A DNA stretch of 64,000 bases from Pantoea dispersa. GTDB lineage: Bacteria; Pseudomonadota; Gammaproteobacteria; Enterobacterales; Enterobacteriaceae. Position numbers and translations under genes: made by a program. Location: positions 280,427-344,426 of the forward strand of contig NZ_SCKT01000002.1 in assembly GCF_014155765.1 (NCBI RefSeq), given 5' to 3'. Shown piece by piece: positions 59,907 to 64,000 of the stretch. The notes under the pieces were generated by a model. That model saw only the letters and a program-made list of their open reading frames with translations, had not been told where the DNA came from and searched no databases. Each line of letters opens with the position of its first letter. Positions within the stretch are counted from its first letter, which is position 1.

Positions 59907-60008
59907 ATGTCTCAACCCAAAGCGATGTCCGTTAATGCCCTCACCCACATTATCCTGTTCTTCCTGGTCATCAACGCGATTGATGTCGTGTATGCGTTGA
60001 TGCACTGA
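59907..60008 (+). CDS. 33-residue single-helix membrane peptide
   Basis: ATG at 59907 six bases after CAGGA; stop TGA at 60006-60008. The peptide begins MSQPKAMSVNALTH and continues IILFFLVINAIDVVYALMH, a hydrophobic segment of about 19 residues at 15-33 with an Asp inside. The preceding 80 bases are AT-rich, as for a promoter. This is the size class of known enterobacterial membrane microproteins, but no specific match is claimed. An ATG three bases earlier is less well spaced. Confidence 0.55.
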   Translation: MSQPKAMSVNALTHIILFFLVINAIDVVYALMH

Positions 60009-60094
60009 TGGCTTATTGCGCTTTACCGCTGTTTTTGCGAGCCAGATTCGAAAGATGAGATAAATTCCCCGTCACGGATTTTTTAATCCGCGAG

Positions 60095-60139
60095 CCTTGA
60101 TAGACTGCAGACGATAAAATAGACTACAGACTATCAAGG
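60095..60139 (+). promoter_or_regulatory. Promoter with overlapping operator of the HigBA-type locus
   Basis: CCTTGATAG (60095-60103) and CTATCAAGG (60131-60139) are perfect inverted arms, with further CTG/CAG and AG/CT pairing inside. The left arm contains TTGATA (-35, 60097-60102); TAGACT (-10, 60120-60125) follows after 17 bases; the right arm overlaps the toxin ribosome site AAGGA (60136-60140). This fits autorepression by the antitoxin or complex. Confidence 0.7.
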
Positions 60140-60147
60140 ATGGCATC

Positions 60148-60519
60148 GTGTGGCAGGTTGAAGCAACAGATCGGTTTTGGAAATGGTTGCAGGCTCAGGA
60201 TGAAGCGTTGCGTCTCGATGTGCTTGCCGCCCTGAAGCTTCTGGCGCAGGACGGTCCGCACCTCGGCCGCCCTTTCGTTGATACCCTGATGTTATCGCGG
60301 GTGCCCAATATGAAAGAGCTACGCGTGCAAAGTAAAGGTCGTCCCATCCGCAGCTTTTTTGTTTTCGATCCGCGCCGCCATGCGATTGTGCTGTGTGCCG
60401 GCAACAAACAAGGTAAAAATCAGAAGCGTTTCTATCAGCAGATGCTTCGCATTGCCGAAACCGAATACCATCATCATCTGAACGCAATCGGGGAAACTCA
60501 TAATGAAAACCTTGGATGA
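60148..60519 (+). CDS. HigB/RelE-superfamily toxin
   Basis: A 123-residue RelE/HigB-type protein starting at GTG 60148 (AAGGA seven bases upstream). Family pattern: FWKWLQAQDEALRLDVLAAL, then HLGRPFVDTLMLSRVPNMKE LRVQSKGRPIRSFFVFDPRR (the strand with conserved Arg residues), and AIVLCAGNKQGKNQKRFYQQ M (Lys/Arg-rich end). Such toxins cleave mRNA on ribosomes. It overlaps the antitoxin gene by 17 bases; toxin-first order marks the HigBA type. Confidence 0.87.
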   Translation: MWQVEATDRFWKWLQAQDEALRLDVLAALKLLAQDGPHLGRPFVDTLMLSRVPNMKELRVQSKGRPIRSFFVFDPRRHAIVLCAGNKQGKNQKRFYQQMLRIAETEYHHHLNAIGETHNENLG

Positions 60520-60802
60520 GATGCTGGCGGCGCTGACGCCCGAACAGCAACATCAGGTCGATGAACGCGTCAGCCAGATGCGTCTTGAATACCAGCTTTA
60601 CCAATTACGTGAGCAGATGCAGCGGACTCAGCGTCAGCAAGCGCAGGCCATGCACATTGCCCAGTCATCTGTGGCGGCGATGGAAGCGCGTGGCGCAGAG
60701 TTAAAAATCTCCACGCTGAAGCGCTACATTGAGGCGCTGGGTGGAGAGCTGACGCTGGGTGTAAAGATGCCGGGTGGCCAGCATGTCGACTTAATTATCT
60801 GA
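60503..60802 (+). CDS. HigA-type antitoxin with XRE helix-turn-helix
   Basis: A 99-residue antitoxin. The N-terminal helical arm (MKTLDEMLAALTPEQQHQVD) is followed by the helix-turn-helix: RTQRQQAQAMHIAQSSVAAM EARGAELKISTLKRYIEALG. The short strand GELTLGVKMPGGQHVDLII ends it. It should neutralise the upstream toxin and, with it, bind the inverted repeat at 60095-60139. Confidence 0.87.
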   Translation: MKTLDEMLAALTPEQQHQVDERVSQMRLEYQLYQLREQMQRTQRQQAQAMHIAQSSVAAMEARGAELKISTLKRYIEALGGELTLGVKMPGGQHVDLII

Positions 60803-60879
60803 CCGTTCAGGCAGAGCGCATTACGCCCTGCCCCAGACTTCGATCAATGGTGCCGACATCTGGCCCGCACCGCAGTCAA

Positions 60880-61347
60880 TCAGGAGTTGTTTGGCGTGGC
60901 AGCGCTTTCGCTGAACTGCGGTTTTTGCCGCGTAACGGAATAGACCACGTTTTTCGGGCCATTGGTGTCTGTGGTGACATCGACCGCAGGAATCGTCACT
61001 TTGCCAAAACCAAACAGTGTTTGCACGTAGCCGCCAATCTGGTGTTTACCGGCCGGAACGCGGAGCTCTTTACTCTCGCCCTTTTGCAGCAGTCCGGCTT
61101 CCTGGCCATCCACCGTCACGTACACGGATGAGCCATCGTCGGTGCGCGTCACCAGATGGGTGACATTGATGACGGTCGGTCCGCTGGCAAACGGCGAAGC
61201 GCTGTAGTTGTTTTCGACCGGAGCGGAAGCGGTAACCGGGGCTTCTGCGGCGGCAGCATCAGCGCTGCTGTCGCTGGCAGCATGACGCGCGCAGCCGGTG
61301 AGCAGGAGTGTGGCCGTTAACGTGGCCAGTGTGAAACGCGAAAACAT
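60880..61347 (-). CDS. Small lipoprotein with PEGA-like carbohydrate/adhesion-type domain
   Basis: A 155-residue lipoprotein, signal ending LLTGCARH (Cys at about 19). An Ala/Ser-rich linker (about 23-55) precedes a beta-rich domain: VINVTHLVTRTDDGSSVYVT VDGQEAGLLQKGESKELRVP AGKHQIGGY, which resembles a PEGA-type repeat (V-x-V-D-G...G-x-H). The function is unknown; membrane-anchored in the periplasm. There are no operon partners; the thiY gene ends about 185 bases upstream in the same direction. Confidence 0.75.
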   Translation of the reverse strand: MFSRFTLATLTATLLLTGCARHAASDSSADAAAAEAPVTASAPVENNYSASPFASGPTVINVTHLVTRTDDGSSVYVTVDGQEAGLLQKGESKELRVPAGKHQIGGYVQTLFGFGKVTIPAVDVTTDTNGPKNVVYSVTRQKPQFSESAATPNNS

Positions 61348-61532
61348 CGTGACGAAAAACCTTCTGCTAAATGAGAAGTATTTATTTTAGCGTTACCCGC
61401 GCAGTGATAACAGTCACAGAAATCCAGTATTTTCCGAAAACCGGGGATGCGGGTCTCCGTTTGTCCCCCGGCCGCACGCAATGTCAACGCGCGCCGTTCT
61501 CCCGGCCCGGGAAAACGGCGCAAGCGGATGGA

Positions 61533-62462
61533 TTACAGTGAATAGCGCGCCAGTGGCGCCACGGTGGTGATCAGCCCGTTGGCTTTCATATATTCACCAA
61601 ATACCTGATAACGCGCCTGATTGAATTCCGCACTGTGCGTTGCAAAATAAGGCAGCGTCGCCTGCCAGGCCTGATGATTGAGCGGCGTATCCAGTTCAGG
61701 GTAACGCTTAATGAACGCCTGCCACGCCTGTTGCGGGTGAGCGCGCAGCCAGGCGATGCCCGCATCCAGCCCACGCAGAAATGCCGGGATGCGAGGATCG
61801 TTTGCCGCTGTGTTGCTATTGGCCAGAATGATCAACTCATCGTAGGCCGGCACGCCGTAATCTTCCGGCTTAAACGACACCGGCTTTGCGCCTTTGTCCT
61901 GCAAATCCAGCAACTCGTAGTTACGGAAGATGGTCAGCGCGCCGTCAATTTTATGCGTCAGCAGCGCGGAGACGGCGTCCATATTCAGATTTACCAGCTT
62001 CACGCTGTTAACGTCGACGCCCTGCGATTTCAGCATATTGCGGATAGCCACATCTTCCGCGCCGGGAATCGCATAGCCAATCGATTTACCGGCGAAATCT
62101 TTAATACTGTGGATATCGCCCGATACGGCTGTCAGGGTGTTCAGCGGCTGGTTAATCAGCGTGCCAACCCGGATCACCGGCACCTGCTTGTCCACCAGCG
62201 TATAGAGCTGCGGCTGATAGCTAATCGCCAGATCCGCCTTGCCTGCCGCCAGCAACAGCGGTACCGACGCGGAATCCGCCGGTGCGATCATGTCGACATC
62301 CAGCCCCTGCTGTTTAAACGCCCCGCTGTACTGAGCGGCAAAGATCGCTGCGTGGTTGGGGTTAATGAACCAGTCGAGCAGCAGCCGCACCTTTTCAGCT
62401 GCCTGCACGTTGACGGTGGCCAGCAGCAGTAACGAAGCGATGGCACGAAGAAGTCTATTCAC
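61533..62462 (-). CDS. thiY: Thiamine-precursor (pyrimidine) ABC importer, binding protein ThiY
   Basis: A 309-residue NMT1/THI5-like binding protein with signal peptide (cleavage near VQA-AE). It has VRLLLDWFINPNHAAIFAAQ YSGAFKQQGLDVDMI, the block that distinguishes ThiY and related HMP-precursor binders, then LAISYQPQLYTLVDKQVPVI and GKSIGYAIPGAEDVAIRNML. It captures formylaminopyrimidine-type thiamine precursors in the periplasm. Last gene of the leftward thiYXZ group; nine bases after the permease gene. Confidence 0.85.
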   Translation of the reverse strand: MNRLLRAIASLLLLATVNVQAAEKVRLLLDWFINPNHAAIFAAQYSGAFKQQGLDVDMIAPADSASVPLLLAAGKADLAISYQPQLYTLVDKQVPVIRVGTLINQPLNTLTAVSGDIHSIKDFAGKSIGYAIPGAEDVAIRNMLKSQGVDVNSVKLVNLNMDAVSALLTHKIDGALTIFRNYELLDLQDKGAKPVSFKPEDYGVPAYDELIILANSNTAANDPRIPAFLRGLDAGIAWLRAHPQQAWQAFIKRYPELDTPLNHQAWQATLPYFATHSAEFNQARYQVFGEYMKANGLITTVAPLARYSL

Positions 62463-62471
62463 TCAAGTTCC

Positions 62472-63206
62472 TTAGTATGATTGCCAGAGAAATTTTTTAC
62501 GCACCAGCGCCACGGCCGCTGAGAGCAGCAGCGCCAGGCTCATTAACAGCAGCAGTGCGGCAAAACTGGTGGCCGTTTCCAGCCGCGCGTTGGATTGCAT
62601 CATCAGGTAGCCTAACCCTTCGCTGGCACCGACCCACTCGCCGATCACCACCCCAATCGGTGCCAGCACCACCGCCATCTGCAGGCCGGCGAAAAACTGC
62701 GGCAGCGCAGCCGGCCAGCGTACGCGCCAGAAAATTCGCCAGCGCGAGGGATACAGCGTTTGCGCCAGCTCCAGCCAGCCGGCAGGCGTACGGCATAAAC
62801 CGTCGAACAGCGACAGGCACAGCGGGAAAAACAAAATCAGCGCCGCCACCACGACTTTTGACGCGATGCCAAAACCCAGCCACAACACCAGCAGCGGGGC
62901 CAGCGCAAATACCGGGATGGTCTGGCTGGCTGTCACCAGCGGAAACAGCACCCGACGCAGTAGCGGGCTGGAGGCCATCAGTACCGCCAGCACCACGCCG
63001 CCGCCGACGCCGAGCAGCAGCGCCAGCACAATTTCCGCCAGCGTAAACATTGCGTGATGCGCGAGCAGCTGCCGCTTTTGCCACAGAGCCTCCAGCACCG
63101 CCTGCGGTGCCGGCAGCAGAAATGCCGGTACGCCGTTGTGGCGCGCCAGCAGCCACACGCCCAGCACCACCGCGATCAGGTAGATACCACTACTCAGCTT
63201 TTTCAT
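62472..63206 (-). CDS. thiX: Thiamine-precursor ABC importer, permease ThiX
   Basis: A 244-residue permease of the TauC/SsuC/ThiX type with about six helices and the coupling loop ELAQTLYPSRWRIFWRVRWP (about 140-160). Placed between ATPase and binding-protein genes; overlaps the ATPase gene by 17 bases. Confidence 0.87.
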   Translation of the reverse strand: MKKLSSGIYLIAVVLGVWLLARHNGVPAFLLPAPQAVLEALWQKRQLLAHHAMFTLAEIVLALLLGVGGGVVLAVLMASSPLLRRVLFPLVTASQTIPVFALAPLLVLWLGFGIASKVVVAALILFFPLCLSLFDGLCRTPAGWLELAQTLYPSRWRIFWRVRWPAALPQFFAGLQMAVVLAPIGVVIGEWVGASEGLGYLMMQSNARLETATSFAALLLLMSLALLLSAAVALVRKKFLWQSY

Positions 63207-63906
63207 AGGAATTCAGTCGGGAAAAGAGTTCGGCCTGCGCCTGCAGCAGTCCGGCATCATTGAGCGCGCGCGGCACCGTACCTGCCGGCACAGCCCAGTG
63301 CGTCACCTGCAGCGGCTGGCCGTGCAACAGCAGAATGTCATCGGCCATGCGGCAGGCTTCCAGCGGATCGTGCGTCACCAGCAGCACCGTTTTGCCGCGC
63401 AGCAGCGTCGCGGTCAGCGTTTGCAGCTGGTGTTTGGTCATGACATCCAGCGTGGCGAATGGCTCATCCATCAGCACCAGCTCGCGCTGCGCATACAGCG
63501 TGCGCGCCAGCGCGACCCGCTGCCGCATGCCACCCGAGAGCTGTGAGGGCGCGGCTTGCGCCTCGTCTTCCAGTCCCACCTGCGCCAGCAAATGGTGCGC
63601 CCGCACGCGGTGCGGCTCCGCACCGCTCAGACGCGCCGTTAGCATCACGTTTTCCAGCACCGTAAGCCACGGATAGAGCAGATCCTGCTGCCCCATCCAT
63701 GCCACGTGCTGCGCAATACCGCTCAGGCTGCCCTGCTGCGGCTGCACCAGGCCGGCCACCAGACGCAGCAGCGTACTTTTACCAATGCCGCTGCAGCCCA
63801 GCAGCACTGTGGTTTTGCCGCCGCGCAGTTGCAGATTGAGCCGATCGCACAGCTGTTTTTCGCCCCAGGCAAAGCTCACCTGGTCAAAGCGGATGTCCTG
63901 CGTCAT
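63190..63906 (-). CDS. thiZ: Thiamine-precursor ABC importer, ATPase ThiZ
   Basis: A 238-residue ATPase. Walker A GCSGIGKST (usual GxSGxGKST), Q-loop AWMGQQDLLYPWLTVLENVM, signature LSGGM, Walker B LVLMDEPFATLDVMT, H-loop LLVTHDPLEACRMAD. The start overlaps the stop of the upstream rhodanese-like gene (ATGA). Confidence 0.88.
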   Translation of the reverse strand: MTQDIRFDQVSFAWGEKQLCDRLNLQLRGGKTTVLLGCSGIGKSTLLRLVAGLVQPQQGSLSGIAQHVAWMGQQDLLYPWLTVLENVMLTARLSGAEPHRVRAHHLLAQVGLEDEAQAAPSQLSGGMRQRVALARTLYAQRELVLMDEPFATLDVMTKHQLQTLTATLLRGKTVLLVTHDPLEACRMADDILLLHGQPLQVTHWAVPAGTVPRALNDAGLLQAQAELFSRLNSYEKAE

Positions 63907-64000
63907 GGCCGGCGCGCCGCCAGAATCGCCAGCTGATTAAAGCCGCGCTGCGCCAGCGCGCTGGCCGCCTGCGCTGCCCGGATGCCGCTGGCGCAGACCA
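63903..64000 (-). CDS. C-terminal end of a rhodanese-like protein (5' part outside the window)
   Basis: The last 31 codons of a leftward gene, entering from the right edge and ending in TGA at 63903-63905. The peptide VCASGIRAAQAASALAQRGF then NQLAILAARRP carries the rhodanese active-site pattern C-x-x-G-x-R followed by A-x-x-L-x-x-x-G. A sulfurtransferase ahead of thiZ would suit thiamine biosynthesis, but only the tail is seen, and it could be one domain of a larger enzyme. Confidence 0.6.
   Translation of the reverse strand, partial: VCASGIRAAQAASALAQRGFNQLAILAARRP

Overview
The window reads as a chromosomal segment of a gammaproteobacterium of the order Enterobacterales. Clear relatives of enterobacterial genes are present (gpr/yghZ, blc, nlpC, macAB, nfsB, two YdgH/BhsA-type small proteins). 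Base composition is GC-rich (high fifties by eye), and the accessory content suggests Erwiniaceae (Pantoea/Erwinia-like). That family assignment is inference. No rRNA, tRNA, CRISPR array, integrase or insertion sequence was seen. Both ends cut a gene: a nucleoside-sugar-epimerase-like reductase on the left and a rhodanese-like domain on the right.

Layout. 0-9.6 kb: redox enzymes with divergent regulators, a YmgB-like small protein, a degenerate trehalose-6-phosphate synthase with a LacI-type ligand-binding protein that lacks its DNA-binding domain, a lipocalin, and a low-GC acetyltransferase. 9.6-17.4 kb: an ABC-F ATPase preceded by a possible leader peptide, macAB, a non-coding stretch with two DnaA boxes, two near-identical YdgH-type secreted proteins under matching palindromic promoters, and nlpC. 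17.6-25.3 kb: a TetR/MFS efflux pair, then a compact periplasmic redox module (peroxiredoxin, ScsB/DsbD-like reductase, ECF sigma factor, NrsF-like anti-sigma), then a PRISE-type reductase with a LysR regulator. 25.3-31.7 kb: one six-gene operon for organosulfur use (two SfnB-type flavoenzymes, an FMN-dependent monooxygenase, a MetNIQ-like importer). 32-36.6 kb: an unrecognised 474-residue protein, a Fur-box-preceded siderophore-esterase-like gene, a periplasmic lactonase and a LysE-type exporter.

36.7-43.2 kb: a sugar-phosphate/iron-type ABC importer with an inositol-monophosphatase-like enzyme, divergent from a LacI regulator with two matching operators between them. 43.2-50.8 kb: regulators, a short-chain dehydrogenase, a metallo-beta-lactamase-fold hydrolase plus amidase pair, a DUF2000 protein and an SLC13-type carrier. 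50.8-56.8 kb: a 2-oxoglutarate oxygenase of the amino-acid hydroxylase/halogenase fold, an M14-like peptidase, a cationic amino-acid binding protein, and a heavy-metal-type two-component system. 56.8-64 kb: nfsB, a quinone-oxidoreductase/LysR pair, a 33-residue membrane peptide, a HigBA-type toxin-antitoxin pair with an operator over its promoter, a small lipoprotein, and the thiYXZ thiamine-precursor importer.

The theme is small catabolic or stress units, each paired with its own regulator (six LysR, two AraC, one TetR, one LacI, one ECF sigma, one two-component pair). The best candidates for new biology are the paired YdgH-type genes with conserved cis architecture, the catalytically degenerate OtsA next to the HTH-less sensor, and the redox sigma-factor module.
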